In this document: in pieces, positions 1 through 11,506 of the stretch
How the letters are laid out: every line of letters begins with the position of its first letter
Numbering within the stretch: position 1 is the first letter of the stretch
From: Streptomyces sp. NBC_01476
GTDB taxonomy: Bacteria > Actinomycetota > Actinomycetes > Streptomycetales > Streptomycetaceae
Direction of reading: 5' to 3'
Assembly (NCBI RefSeq): GCF_036227265.1
Contig: NZ_CP109446.1
Span: 2,555,501-2,619,500 of the forward strand
Length of the DNA: 64,000 nucleotides
Made by a program: the position numbers and the translations under genes
Notes under the pieces: model-generated
Seen by the model: only the letters and a program-made list of their open reading frames with translations
What the model was told of the DNA's origin: nothing
The model's database searches: none

Positions 1-1
1 G

Positions 2-118
2 GAGGCCCACCTCAAGGCCCACCACGACTACACCACCCCCGAAATCATCGCCACCCCGATCACCCACGGCAGCGCCGCCTACCTCTCCTGGATCACCACC
101 GAAACCACCCACCCCTGA
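2..118 (+). CDS. cutA: CutA divalent-cation tolerance protein, C-terminal fragment (5' end outside window)
   Basis: Only the last 38 codons are present, ending with TGA at 116-118. The tail has a PEIIATPI stretch, a GSAAYLSWI block and a terminal acidic/Thr-rich end. This matches the C-terminal strand and helix of CutA1 proteins, small trimeric cytoplasmic proteins linked to copper tolerance. The codons favour C- and A-ending forms (GAA, AAA, CCC), unlike the G-rich style of most neighbours; only galU at about 30.2 kb shows the same style. The gene converges on comEC. The family call rests on the C-terminus alone. Confidence 0.7.
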   Translation, partial: EAHLKAHHDYTTPEIIATPITHGSAAYLSWITTETTHP

Positions 119-165
119 CCACCCCAACAGCCCTGTCCCGGACGGGCCGCGGCGGGGTGAAGCAG

Positions 166-2721
166 TCAGTTTTTCTGGCCGGTGAGGGTGGTGCGGAGGG
201 TTGAGGGGGTGGTGCCGCTGACGGCGATCGGGCCGTCGCGGTCGGTGCGCAGAACGAGTGCGCCCAGGGCGCGGAGGGTGGTGATGGTGCGGGCGGCGGG
301 GTGGCCGTAGGGGTTGTCGGTGCCGACGCTGATGAGGGCGAGGCGGGGGTGGGCCCGGGCGAGGAGGGCGGGGTCCTGGTAGGCGGAGCCGTGGTGGGCG
401 ACCTTGAGGACGTCCACCCGGGGCAGGGCGGGCTCCTCCGTCAGCACCTCCTGCTGGGTGTCCGGCTCCAGGTCCCCCATCAGCAGCAGCGTCAGCCCCG
501 CGCTGTGCACCAGCAGGGCGACGCTCGCGTCGTTGGGGTTGTCGTCAGGCAACGCGTCCGCCGCCGGCGGTGGCCACAGCACCCGCCACGCCAGGGGGCC
601 GATGCTCCGCTCCTCCCCCGTCGCTGCCACCACCACCGGGATCCCGGCGGCCGCTGCCTCCCGCCGCACCTGCGCGTACTGCCCGGCGGGCTCGTCGAGC
701 ACCGTTGTCTCGATCGCGCCGACGCTGCGGCCGTGCAGTACGCCGGGGAGGCCGTCCACGTGGTCGGCGTGGAAGTGGGTCAGGATCAGCAGCGGGATCC
801 GGCGGACCCGCAGGTCGCGCAGGCAGCGGTCGGCCTTCGCCGGATCGGGTCCTGCGTCCACCACCACGGCCTCCCCCGGGCCCGCGGCGAGCGCCAGCGC
901 GTCGCCCTGGCCGACGTCGCACATCGCGAACCGCCAGTCGCCCGGCGGCCAGCGCGCCACCAGACGGGGCATCGGGACCGGACGGAGCAGGGCGAGGAGC
1001 AGCAGAAGCGCGCAGGCCACCGCCGTCCACGGCCGGTGGAACAGCCGCTTTCCGCTCACCACGGCGGCGACCGTCACCAAAGCCAGCAGCGCGGCTCCCC
1101 ACCGGCCACCGGGCCAGGCGATATCCGCGCCAGGCAGAGCGGCGCCGTGCCGGGCGACCGCCGCGATCCACTGCGCGGGCCAGCCGGCCAGCCAGGCCAG
1201 GGCGTGCGCGGCCGGCGGCGCCACCGGAGTGGCCAGCAGGGCGGCGAACCCGAGCACCGTCGCGGCACCCACCGCGGGCTCGGCCAGCAAATTGCAGGGC
1301 ACCCCGACCAGGCTGAGCCGCGCGGTCAGCAGCACGATCACCGGCCCGCAGACAGCCTGAGCGGCAGCCGCTGCCGCCAGCCCCTCCGCCAGTCTCGCGG
1401 GCACCCCGCGGGCTCGCAGCGCCGCGCTCCACCGCGGGGCCAGTGTCAGGAGGGACCCGGTGGCCAGGACGGAGAGGACGAAGCCGTAGGACTTCGCCAG
1501 CCCCGGCTGGTACAGCACCAGTACGAGGACGGCCGCGGCCAGTGCGGGCAGCAGGGATCGGCGGCGGCCGGTGCCGATGGCCAGCAGGGTGATCAGGCCG
1601 CAGACGGCGGCCCGCAGCACACTCGGCGAAGGGCGGCAGAGCAGGGTGAAGCCGAGGGTGACGGCCACTCCCGCGCAGGCGGTCCACCGCAGCGGCAGGC
1701 CCAACGAGGCGGCAAGACCCCGGCGTTCGGCCCTGATCGCCCGGCCCGGTGGACCGATCAGCAGGATCAGCAGAATCGTGAGGTTGGCACCGGAGACGGC
1801 CGTCAGATGGGAGAGATCGGTGGTGCGGAAGGCGGCGGTCAGAGCCGGGTCGAGGGCGGAGGTGTCGCCGATCACCAGCCCCGGGAGGAGCCCGCGGGCG
1901 TCCTTCGGGAGGGGTGCGGCGGCCTCCCGCAGACCGGCGCGGAGGCGGACGGCCACGCGCTGGGCGCCGCTGGGGCCGGCGGTGACGGCCGGTGGACCCG
2001 TGGGGTGCAGGACCGCCGCCACGTCGTCGTCCTTCCTGCCGGGGGGCGCGAACCGGGCGGTGGCGGTCACCGTGCTGGACGGCACCAGGGCCAGCCACTT
2101 CCGGGCGCTGCTCCCGGCGGTCAGCACGACCACGGGCGTACGTACCCGGTGCGCCCCGACCCGCTCGACCGTCCCCCGCACCACGACGGACCGCGTCCGG
2201 CCGGGAAAGGCGCCCGCACCCGGCCCCTCCCCCGTCTCGAACGGGTCGCCGTCCACCCGCAGGGTCACCTCCGCGGTCGACCCCTCGCGGGCCAGGGCCG
2301 GTACGGGTCCCCGGGTCAGGTCGGAGCGACCCAGCGCGGCGACCCAGGCCGCCACCAGTGCGCACAGGACCGCGGCCACCACGGCGGGCCACAGCCCCGG
2401 TTTCCGCCGGGCCACAAGACCGGCGACCGCACCACCGGCGGCGACCATCCCCACCGTGCCCGGAGCCGGCCCCACCGCCGCCGCGCCCCAGGCTGCCAGC
2501 GCGGGCGCCAGCAGCCGCAGGTCGGGCGGCCCCTCCTGCCGCGGATTCGAGGCGCCCAGCGGTGAGGCCGCGGCGGCGTGCACGGCGGCCCGCTCGGGAA
2601 CCACGGGGCCGGGTGTCGCCTGCTCAGGGCTGCCGTCGGCCGAGGACCGGACCTCCTCCGGCGGAGGATCCGGCCGCCGCGCTCGGCGATCGGGGCCGGT
2701 GACCGGGGGCGCGGTCTTCAT
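166..2721 (-). CDS. comEC: ComEC/Rec2 family DNA-uptake channel protein with metallo-beta-lactamase-like domain
   Basis: 851-residue polytopic membrane protein. The first ~100 residues hold a Pro/Arg-rich cytoplasmic tail and the first membrane helices. An extracytoplasmic OB-like segment follows. The Competence core has the SHLTAVSGANLT signature and many hydrophobic helices. The C-terminal third is a metallo-beta-lactamase-like domain with HFHADHVDG and AHHGS motifs. In naturally competent bacteria ComEC forms the inner-membrane channel for single-stranded DNA; its role in Streptomyces is unclear. The ATG at 2719-2721 overlaps the comEA stop as ATGA, indicating translational coupling. An open frame continues upstream over comEA, but the coupled ATG and the start of recognisable sequence support this start. 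Confidence 0.93.
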   Translation of the reverse strand: MKTAPPVTGPDRRARRPDPPPEEVRSSADGSPEQATPGPVVPERAAVHAAAASPLGASNPRQEGPPDLRLLAPALAAWGAAAVGPAPGTVGMVAAGGAVAGLVARRKPGLWPAVVAAVLCALVAAWVAALGRSDLTRGPVPALAREGSTAEVTLRVDGDPFETGEGPGAGAFPGRTRSVVVRGTVERVGAHRVRTPVVVLTAGSSARKWLALVPSSTVTATARFAPPGRKDDDVAAVLHPTGPPAVTAGPSGAQRVAVRLRAGLREAAAPLPKDARGLLPGLVIGDTSALDPALTAAFRTTDLSHLTAVSGANLTILLILLIGPPGRAIRAERRGLAASLGLPLRWTACAGVAVTLGFTLLCRPSPSVLRAAVCGLITLLAIGTGRRRSLLPALAAAVLVLVLYQPGLAKSYGFVLSVLATGSLLTLAPRWSAALRARGVPARLAEGLAAAAAAQAVCGPVIVLLTARLSLVGVPCNLLAEPAVGAATVLGFAALLATPVAPPAAHALAWLAGWPAQWIAAVARHGAALPGADIAWPGGRWGAALLALVTVAAVVSGKRLFHRPWTAVACALLLLLALLRPVPMPRLVARWPPGDWRFAMCDVGQGDALALAAGPGEAVVVDAGPDPAKADRCLRDLRVRRIPLLILTHFHADHVDGLPGVLHGRSVGAIETTVLDEPAGQYAQVRREAAAAGIPVVVAATGEERSIGPLAWRVLWPPPAADALPDDNPNDASVALLVHSAGLTLLLMGDLEPDTQQEVLTEEPALPRVDVLKVAHHGSAYQDPALLARAHPRLALISVGTDNPYGHPAARTITTLRALGALVLRTDRDGPIAVSGTTPSTLRTTLTGQKN

Positions 2722-3608
2722 GGGTGGACCAGTGGTTGGAGGGTGGCGTACTTGCGGGGGCCGATGCCGGGGATCTGGCGGAGCTGCTGCGGGTCGGTGA
2801 AGCCGCCGTGCTGGGTGCGGTAGTCGAGGATGTGCTGAGCCAGTACGGGGCCGACGCCGGGGAGCGCGTCGAGTTGGGCGGCGGTGGCGGAGTTGAGGCT
2901 CACCGGGGTGCCCGGGTTGCCCGGGCCGCCCGGGGCCGCGGCGGAGTCCGCCGAGGTGGCGGCCGGGGGCGGAGTGACGCCGACGAGGATCTGTTCGCCG
3001 TCGGTGACCTGGCGGGCGAGGTTGAGGGAGGTGGTGTCGGTGCCGGGGAGCGGGCCGCCGGCAGCGGTGAGGGCGTCGGCGACGCGGGCGCCCTTGGGGA
3101 GTTGGCGTAAGCCGGGTCGTGCCACCTTTCCGGCGATGTCGACGGTCACCCGGGAGGGCGAGGCAGAAGGGGACGGGAAGGGGGCGGGCCTGGCGGCGGG
3201 GGTGGGGAGACGCGCGGCGACGGGGACTTGGACGGTGCGGGGGCGGCCGGTCCAGTAATGGTGAAAAGCGAGCCCGCCGGCCACCGCGAGCACCACCGTC
3301 AGCGCGAGCACGGTCCGGAATTCGAGCCCGCAGCGGACGAAGAGCCACTGCCGGAGCTGTCCTAGCCGCCCGCCGGGGAGGGGCGGGCCCGCGGGCGCGT
3401 CGGGGGTGATCAGCGCGTCGGGGGTGGGAAGGGTGCGGGCAGCGGTAGGGGATTCGGTGGCAGCAGGCGTCTCGGTGGCGGGTCCGTCGGTGGCCGCGGG
3501 CTCTTCCGGGGGCCCGCCGAAGAGCGCGCCGGCCCGCTCCCGCAGCCGTGCCGCCGCCTCCGCCTTGCGCGGCGCCCGTACCGTGTCCAGCCTCGTCGAT
3601 GTGTTCAT
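2718..3608 (-). CDS. comEA: ComEA family helix-hairpin-helix DNA-binding protein
   Basis: 296-residue membrane-anchored protein. Order: a Pro/Ala-rich cytoplasmic N-terminus; one transmembrane helix around residues 115-135; a Pro-rich spacer; an SLBB-type domain (residues ~165-220); and a C-terminal pair of helix-hairpin-helix motifs (LPGVGPVLA and IPGIGPRK). Known family role: extracytoplasmic capture of double-stranded DNA and delivery to ComEC. The ATG at 3606-3608 follows a purine-rich stretch. The frame is open further upstream, but that sequence does not look like a domain. The gene ends in a 4-base overlap with comEC, so the two form one unit. Confidence 0.92.
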   Translation of the reverse strand: MNTSTRLDTVRAPRKAEAAARLRERAGALFGGPPEEPAATDGPATETPAATESPTAARTLPTPDALITPDAPAGPPLPGGRLGQLRQWLFVRCGLEFRTVLALTVVLAVAGGLAFHHYWTGRPRTVQVPVAARLPTPAARPAPFPSPSASPSRVTVDIAGKVARPGLRQLPKGARVADALTAAGGPLPGTDTTSLNLARQVTDGEQILVGVTPPPAATSADSAAAPGGPGNPGTPVSLNSATAAQLDALPGVGPVLAQHILDYRTQHGGFTDPQQLRQIPGIGPRKYATLQPLVHP

Positions 3609-3800
3609 GCATTCGATGCTGGACCCCGGCGAGGGCCGCGAACGATCACGGTGGAAATCTGTGGAAAACAGCTCGCCTGTGGATAACTCGGTCAACCGTG
3701 TGGGTGACCCGCCGCGCCGAGCGGAACGGTGAGCGGTGGCGGTGGGGGGCGGCACGGCCGGTCGGTACGGCTGGTCGGTCGGTACGGACCAGTACGGCGA

Positions 3801-4646
3801 TCAGTACGGCGAGATGACCACGCCGAGCAGGCCCGGGCCCGCGTGTGCCCCGATGACCGCGCCGACCTCGCTCACCACCAGATCCTCCAGGCCCGGCACC
3901 CGCTCCCGCAGCCGCTCCGCCAGCAGCGCCGCCCGGTCCGCCGCGGCGAGGTGGTGGACGGCCAGGGCGACCCGCCGCGTCCCCGCCTGGCTCACCACGA
4001 TCTCCTCAAGCCGCGTGATCGCCTTGGACGCGGTGCGGACCTTCTCCAGCAGCTCGATCCGCCCGTCCGCGAGGCGGAGCAGCGGCTTCACCGCGAGCGC
4101 GGAGCCGAAGAGTGCCTGGGCCGCGCCGATGCGGCCGCCGCGGCGCAGATAGTCGAGGGTGTCGACGTAGAAGTACGCGGAGGTGTCCGCGGCCCGCTTC
4201 TCGGCCGCCGCGACGACCTCGTCCGGGTCGGCGCCGCTCTCCGCGGCGAGCGCGGCGGCCAGCACGGTGAAGCCGAGGGCCATCGCGACGACGCCGGTGT
4301 CCACGACCCGGACCGGGACGGGTGACTCCTTCGCGGCGATCAGCGCCGCGTCGTACGTACCGGACATGTCGGCGGAGAGGTGGAGCGAGACGATCGCGTC
4401 CGCGCCGGACGCGGCGACGGCCTCGTAGACGGCGGAGAACTCGGCGGGGCTGGGGCGTGAGGTGGTGACCGGGTGGCGCCGCTGCAGGGCGTGTGCGACG
4501 GCCGGGGCGGAGATTTCGGTGCCCTCTTCGAAGGCTTCGTCGCCGATGACGACGGTGAGGGGTACGACCGAGATGCCGTGCCGGGTCAGCGGCTCCGGTG
4601 CCAGGTAGGCCGTGGAATCCGTGACGATGGCGACGTGCGGGGACAT
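3801..4646 (-). CDS. DegV family fatty-acid-binding protein
   Basis: 281 residues. Starts MSPHVAIVTDST, the typical DegV N-terminus, in which the DST motif contacts the lipid carboxylate. It continues through a second conserved block (SLHLSADMSGTYDAALIA) and a DTLDYLRRGGRIG stretch. DegV proteins bind long-chain fatty acids and in some bacteria act as FakB subunits of fatty-acid kinase. No FakA-like kinase gene lies in this window. The ATG at 4644-4646 fits the family N-terminus; the upstream in-frame extension is low complexity and was rejected. Lies between the small membrane gene and comEA, all on the minus strand. Confidence 0.9.
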   Translation of the reverse strand: MSPHVAIVTDSTAYLAPEPLTRHGISVVPLTVVIGDEAFEEGTEISAPAVAHALQRRHPVTTSRPSPAEFSAVYEAVAASGADAIVSLHLSADMSGTYDAALIAAKESPVPVRVVDTGVVAMALGFTVLAAALAAESGADPDEVVAAAEKRAADTSAYFYVDTLDYLRRGGRIGAAQALFGSALAVKPLLRLADGRIELLEKVRTASKAITRLEEIVVSQAGTRRVALAVHHLAAADRAALLAERLRERVPGLEDLVVSEVGAVIGAHAGPGLLGVVISPY

Positions 4647-4700
4647 GAGCGGGAGGTTACCTGGGTGCGGGGGGAAGGTGACAGTTCGGGCTCGCGTCAT

Positions 4701-5005
4701 GCTGCCCTCAATCGCCGGGCGGGCTCGGTACGGGTGCGGGTTCGCCGTGGCTGTCCTCAATCGCCGGACAGGCTCAAAGGGCACGTGCCCTGGGCGGCTT
4801 CTCTGCCCTCAAACGCCGGGCGGGCTGATGGGTGCCGGACGTTGGCCAGACTGACCGATGCCGGACCCTCGCGGCCCCCTCTGCCCTCAAACGCCGGGCG
4901 GGCTGATGAGTGCCGGACGTTGGCCAGAGTGACAATGCCGGACCTTCGCGGCTCCGCTGCCCTCAAACGCCGGGCGGGCTGATGGGTGCCGGACGTCGGC
5001 CAGGC
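4701..5005. repeat. Cluster of five short repeats, three in ~77-bp tandem
   Basis: The core is a run reading ctg-ccctcaa-acgccgg-gcgggct. Cores start near 4701, 4750, 4803, 4881 and 4957. The last three are embedded in longer near-identical units (core, then gatgggtgccggac, gttggccag and so on) spaced 78 and 76 bases apart. The cluster fills the gap between degV and the small membrane gene. Cores of this type recur in Streptomyces intergenic DNA (general knowledge, not checked here). No coding capacity is evident. Confidence 0.8.
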
Positions 5006-5030
5006 GGTGCCGGTGGGACAGGCACCGGCG

Positions 5031-5630
5031 TCAGAGGCCCGCGGGGCCCAGTTTGTGGGGGGTTGGAGGGTCCGCCGGGGGGTCGACGGGGGCCCAGTGG
5101 CGGAGGGCGCCCGCTTCGAGGTCGATGTCGCGGGTGAGGGCCGCGAGGTCGTCGTCGGCGAAGCGGTGGGCGCGGTCCTGGGCCGCCCAGCGGAGGGCGT
5201 CGGCGGAGTGGGTGATGCGGTGGGCGCGGTCGGTGAGGGAGGGGAGGCGGGTGGCGAGGCGACCGCGGTCCGGCTCCAGTTCGAGGAGTTTGAGCTCGGC
5301 GTCGAGGGCGCCCGCGTGCTCGCTGAGGCGGTCGAGGAGGGCCGCGGCCTCGGTGAGGGAGGGGTCGTCGCCACGGGAGGCTTCGAGGGCCCGGTAGGTG
5401 GAGTCGATGGAGGTACGCAGTTCGAGGCGGAGCCGGACGACGTCCCGGGCCGGGCCGGGGACGGTGTAGCGGCGGGCGCGCAGCCTGCCGTCCTCCATCA
5501 CGCGGCGGGCCTGGGCGCCACTGCGGCGGACTCCGTGCTTGACCGCCCGTACCGTCCGCACGGTCGCGACCACCGCGAGGGTCAGGAACACGAGGAAGAG
5601 CACGAGCACGATGACGCCGGCGGTCTCCAC
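5031..5630 (-). CDS. Hypothetical single-pass membrane protein with coiled helical cytoplasmic domain
   Basis: 199 residues from the GTG at 5628-5630, which has an AGAGGGG ribosome-binding site six bases upstream; the longer in-frame extension lacks one. Residues ~4-25 form a hydrophobic transmembrane helix. The rest is charged and helical, rich in Arg, Asp, Glu, Leu and Ala, with heptad-like spacing that suggests a coiled coil. The C-terminal tail is Pro-rich. No enzymatic motif was recognised. It sits directly downstream of leuS on the same strand and upstream of degV. From memory an equivalent gene occurs at this position in other Streptomyces. Function unknown. Confidence 0.75.
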   Translation of the reverse strand: METAGVIVLVLFLVFLTLAVVATVRTVRAVKHGVRRSGAQARRVMEDGRLRARRYTVPGPARDVVRLRLELRTSIDSTYRALEASRGDDPSLTEAAALLDRLSEHAGALDAELKLLELEPDRGRLATRLPSLTDRAHRITHSADALRWAAQDRAHRFADDDLAALTRDIDLEAGALRHWAPVDPPADPPTPHKLGPAGL

Positions 5631-5951
5631 GGGCAACCCCTCTGCATACGGCGGGCATACGGCGGGCACGGCACGCAGCCTCCTCCCACCGTAACCGCAC
5701 GGGGCAGGCCCGCGGATCCGTACGGACCCCGAACCTGGCCCATGCGGCTCCCCAGGGGCCCGCCGAGCCAGCCCCACGCGGCTTCCCAGGGACCCGCCCA
5801 AGCCTGCCCCGCATAAGCGAGCCCGCCGCTCAAGCGAGCCCGCCGCTCAAGCAAGCCTGCCGCCCGAACCGGCCCGCCCCGCAAAGGCAAGCCCGCCGCC
5901 CGAAACCGGCCCGCACCCTCACCAGCGCCGCACCAAAAAGCGCCGCCCCCC
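5631..5951. other. Gene-free stretch downstream of leuS with short degenerate repeats
   Basis: No credible gene. It contains imperfect copies of a gcccgccgctcaagc-type unit between 5815 and 5925 and a direct repeat gcatacggcgg near 5645-5662. The open frames crossing it are low-complexity translations of these repeats. It presumably holds the end of the leuS transcript and the promoter of the downstream membrane gene, but no clear terminator hairpin or -10/-35 pair was found. Confidence 0.6.
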
Positions 5952-8828
<2,877 letters not shown>

Positions 8829-8933
8829 CGTCCTCGGTACTCCATCGATGTCGTGACGGCAGCGCCGCCGGTGGACCCACTGCGGAGACGTCCGGCGAGC
8901 AGGGCACGGCGGGGGCCGCGGACCTGACGGCGG

Positions 8934-8963
8934 AAACAAAAAAGCCCCTCGCGCAGGAGGGGT
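8934..8963 (-). terminator. Intrinsic terminator of the leuS attenuator
   Basis: Read on the minus strand: a CCCCTC / GAGGGG stem (8962-8957 and 8950-8945) with a six-base loop, followed at once by TTTTTTGTTT. This rho-independent structure lies about 105 bases upstream of the leuS start and 23 bases after the leader-peptide stop. An 11-base hairpin (8964-8995, ten of eleven pairs matching) lies immediately before it and overlaps the end of the leader peptide. That is the arrangement expected for ribosome-controlled termination. Confidence 0.8.
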
Positions 8964-8985
8964 GCCGCACTGACGTGGTTCGTGG

Positions 8986-9024
8986 TCAGCGCGGCTCGCT
9001 AAGCAGGAGGCTCACGGCTCGCAT
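8986..9024 (-). CDS. leuS leader peptide (12 residues, three consecutive Leu codons)
   Basis: Too short for ordinary gene calling. It reads [12 protein letters not shown] then TGA, with consecutive leucine codons CTC CTG CTT in the middle. The ATG at 9022-9024 lies six bases after a TAAACT -10 element, so the transcript probably starts at or next to the ATG (leaderless). The last codons and the stop form the 5' arm of the 11-base hairpin at 8964-8995. Stalling at Leu codons when charged tRNA-Leu is scarce would disturb this hairpin and alter termination at 8934-8963. Known precedent: ribosome-mediated attenuation of amino-acid genes in actinobacteria. The specific mechanism here is inferred. 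Confidence 0.75.
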   Translation of the reverse strand: MRAVSLLLSEPR

Positions 9025-9030
9025 ACGCCC

Positions 9031-9036
9031 AGTTTA
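9031..9036 (-). promoter_or_regulatory. Probable -10 element of the leuS leader transcript
   Basis: Minus-strand TAAACT fits the TANNNT pattern of the main vegetative sigma factor in Streptomyces. It places the start point about seven bases downstream, at the leader ATG. No convincing -35 is visible: that region is occupied by the terminator hairpin of the upstream protease gene. Confidence 0.5.
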
Positions 9037-9047
9037 CCGTAGCGGCC

Positions 9048-9083
9048 GTCGGGCCCGCACCGAGGATCCGGTGCGGGCCCGAC
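9048..9083 (-). terminator. Strong hairpin terminator after the S53 protease gene
   Basis: Perfect 14-base inverted repeat (9048-9061 and 9070-9083) with an eight-base loop containing GGATCC. It lies 19 bases after the protease stop codon. There is no T-run, as is common for Streptomyces terminators. It separates the protease transcript from the leuS leader promoter. Confidence 0.75.
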
Positions 9084-9101
9084 GGGCGGTGAGCAGGGGC
9101 G

Positions 9102-11090
9102 TCAGTGCTTCTTGCCCTTGCCCCCCTTGCCCGGCTTGGCGGGCTTGTACGACGAGACGTAGTCCTTGCCGGGCGTACCGACACCGGTCACGTTGTCGTA
9201 GCCGGGGACCGCGGACAGGCTGCTGTCCACACCGAAGGTCCGCAGCGAGGTGATCAGGCCGTCGGAGGCGTCGACGCTGTTGGCGAAGTCGACCCGGACG
9301 TTGGCGATGCCCTGGCCACGGCCCAGCGGGTGGTCGGTCACGTCGTGGTAGGCCGACGTGCCGTACTTGTCGTAGATGGCCGGGTTGGCGAAGCCGATCG
9401 GCACGCCGCCGCGGGCCTGCTCGGCGAGCGCCTGGACGCCGGCGATGACCGGGGAGGCCAGCGAGGTGCCGCCGAGGCGGTACTCGTTGTACTTGGCCTT
9501 GCCGTTCGGGAAGGTCATCGTCTCACCGACCAGGAAGCCGGTGTTCGGGTCGGCGACCGCCGCGATGTCGGGCTCGACCCGCATCTTGGTGGTGCCGCCG
9601 TTGGCCAGCGCCAGGGAGTCGGGGACGACACCCTTCTGGTAGAAGGGCTGGGTGTAGGTCTTGCTGGTGCCGCCGCCCGCGCCCGAGGTGAAGGGGCCGG
9701 GGAAGCCGTCCCAGCTCTTGCCGTCGGCCGACAGCGGGGCGCGCTCGGTGCCCCAGCCGGTCTCCCACAGGTACTTGTCGTTCTTGCCGACGGCGAGCGA
9801 GGTGCCGCCGACGGAGGTGACCCAGTCGGAGTTGGCCGGGGTGTTGACGTCGGTCACGCCCTCGTCGATGACGTCGTCGCCGTCGTCACCCGAGGAGAAG
9901 TAGAAACCGATGCCCTCGACCGCGCCCTGCTGGAAGACCGAGTCGTACGCGGCGGCCAGGTCCGGCGTCTGGTTGGCTTCCAGGTCACCCCACGAGTTGG
10001 TGACGATGGTGGCCAGCCGGCCGTCCACGACGGTGCTCAGCGAGTCGAGCAGGTCGTCGTCGAAGCAGGACTTGGCACCGACGTAGACGATGTTGGCGTC
10101 CGGCGCGACCGCGTGCACGGACTCGACGTCGAGCGACTCCTCGCCGTACCAGCCGGCGCCGCCGCAGGCGTCGACGTCGGTGTAGGCGTCGGGCGCGGGC
10201 ACCACCTGGGTGAGCTGGCCCTTCTTGTACTTCTGGCCGCCGGTGTCCTTGGCCAGCTTGGCGCTGTCACTGGCGATGTTCGGCGAGGCGTACGCGTCGG
10301 TGATCGCCACCGTGACGCCCTTGCCGGTGTACTTGCCCGCGCCGTAGGCGGCACGCAGCTGGTCGCCGGCGTAACCCTTGATCGTGTACGGGGCCTTGCT
10401 GCCGTACGCCGAGGGAAGCTTCTTGTTGGTGTTCGAACCGTAATAGGTGGAGAACGGCCCCGAGTTGACGAACGCCGGCTCCGGCGCCGGCAGCGTGTCG
10501 TCGTGCGACGACATCTTCGGGGAGTTGTCGAGTCCGGTGACCGTGAGTACGGCGCCCTGCAGTGAGGCGGGCGCGGAGGCCGTGCCGGTGGGGGCGTGGT
10601 AAGTGTGGCCGCTCTTGCTGTAGTTGTGCAGCTGCGTGCCGAACGCCTTCTCGGCGGCCGACACATCACCGCTGACGGTGAGGTAGTGCTTGTTGGTGCC
10701 GGTCACCTTCAGGCCCGAGGACTTCAGCCAGTTGGTGACTTCGGACACCTGCGACGCGGTGGCGCCGTAGCGGGCCTGCGTCTGAGCAGCCGTCAGATAC
10801 TTGCCGTAGAAGGCAGAACTCGGGTCCGAGACCGCCCGCGCGTACGAGGCCAGTCCCTTGGCGTCCTTGCCGGCGAGGTAGACCCGCAGGTTCACCTTGC
10901 TGGTGTCCGCCGTGGATCCCTTGTCCGCCTTGTCCGTCGTCCACAGGGGCTTGGTCCCGGTCAAGAGCTGGCGCCCGGACGGCTGATCGGCCGATGCGGA
11001 CTGCGCACCGAGGACGAGGGCGCCGGCGACCAGGGGCAGCGCCGCGGCTGCCACCAGTCCGGCGCGGGTTCTCTTACGCTCAAATCTCAT
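9102..11090 (-). CDS. Secreted S53 family (sedolisin/kumamolisin-type) serine-carboxyl peptidase
   Basis: 662-residue pre-pro-enzyme. Signal peptide with a charged start, an Ala-rich core and an SASA cleavage region near residues 30-35. Pro-kumamolisin activation domain (~40-190). Catalytic domain with GEESLD (E317 and D321, E-x3-D spacing), NSWGD (D369) and GGTSLASP (S543), matching the Glu-Asp-Asp-Ser set of sedolisins. The end of the domain contains a GYDNVTGVGTP calcium-site-type block, followed by a Lys/Gly-rich tail. The ATG at 11088-11090 follows a GGGGGT ribosome-binding site. Expected to be exported, self-processed and active at low pH. It stands alone on its transcript, with a strong terminator 19 bases after the stop. 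Confidence 0.93.
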   Translation of the reverse strand: MRFERKRTRAGLVAAAALPLVAGALVLGAQSASADQPSGRQLLTGTKPLWTTDKADKGSTADTSKVNLRVYLAGKDAKGLASYARAVSDPSSAFYGKYLTAAQTQARYGATASQVSEVTNWLKSSGLKVTGTNKHYLTVSGDVSAAEKAFGTQLHNYSKSGHTYHAPTGTASAPASLQGAVLTVTGLDNSPKMSSHDDTLPAPEPAFVNSGPFSTYYGSNTNKKLPSAYGSKAPYTIKGYAGDQLRAAYGAGKYTGKGVTVAITDAYASPNIASDSAKLAKDTGGQKYKKGQLTQVVPAPDAYTDVDACGGAGWYGEESLDVESVHAVAPDANIVYVGAKSCFDDDLLDSLSTVVDGRLATIVTNSWGDLEANQTPDLAAAYDSVFQQGAVEGIGFYFSSGDDGDDVIDEGVTDVNTPANSDWVTSVGGTSLAVGKNDKYLWETGWGTERAPLSADGKSWDGFPGPFTSGAGGGTSKTYTQPFYQKGVVPDSLALANGGTTKMRVEPDIAAVADPNTGFLVGETMTFPNGKAKYNEYRLGGTSLASPVIAGVQALAEQARGGVPIGFANPAIYDKYGTSAYHDVTDHPLGRGQGIANVRVDFANSVDASDGLITSLRTFGVDSSLSAVPGYDNVTGVGTPGKDYVSSYKPAKPGKGGKGKKH

Positions 11091-11506
11091 GAAACCCCCA
11101 TGCGAAGCGAGTTGCAGCATGATGCGGTGGTGCCGCGATTGCCGCTATGCGTACGGCTGGTACCGCAGAGCGATACTCTTTCGCTGATCAGTTCATGCCA
11201 GGGATACGTTTTCCCCAAGAGCAGGTCAAGGAATGGTCGAGTCCAACCCCTCTGCGGGCATGCCGCTTTGACCTCCTCGCACCTTCAAACGCCTTGTCCG
11301 AATTGCCGGTTGCAGACCCCGACCCTCCGTTTCCAGCCACCAGCGACCGACGCTAGCAGCGCCGCCCGGCACCCCAACAGGGCGCGTATACAACGCCGTA
11401 CGCGATACGCACATCGCATGACTCGGTCCTCTGACGGCACACCGAGCCCATCCGGGGCCGCCGGCCCGGGAGTTCGGGCAGCTCACCCCGGGGACCGGGA
11501 AGCGCG
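11091..11506. other. Gene-free region upstream of the protease gene
   Basis: About 415 bases between the protease start and the azoreductase terminator. It is locally less GC-rich around 11140-11260 and should carry the protease promoter. No credible gene was found; the crossing frames are antisense shadows or low complexity. No confident -10/-35 pair could be assigned. Confidence 0.5.

Noticed and set aside
2718..3612. In-frame N-terminal extension of comEC across comEA (1,148-residue frame)
   Set aside because: The extension is the antigenic-looking Pro/Arg translation of the overlapping comEA frame. The ATGA overlap and ribosome coupling place the start at 2721.
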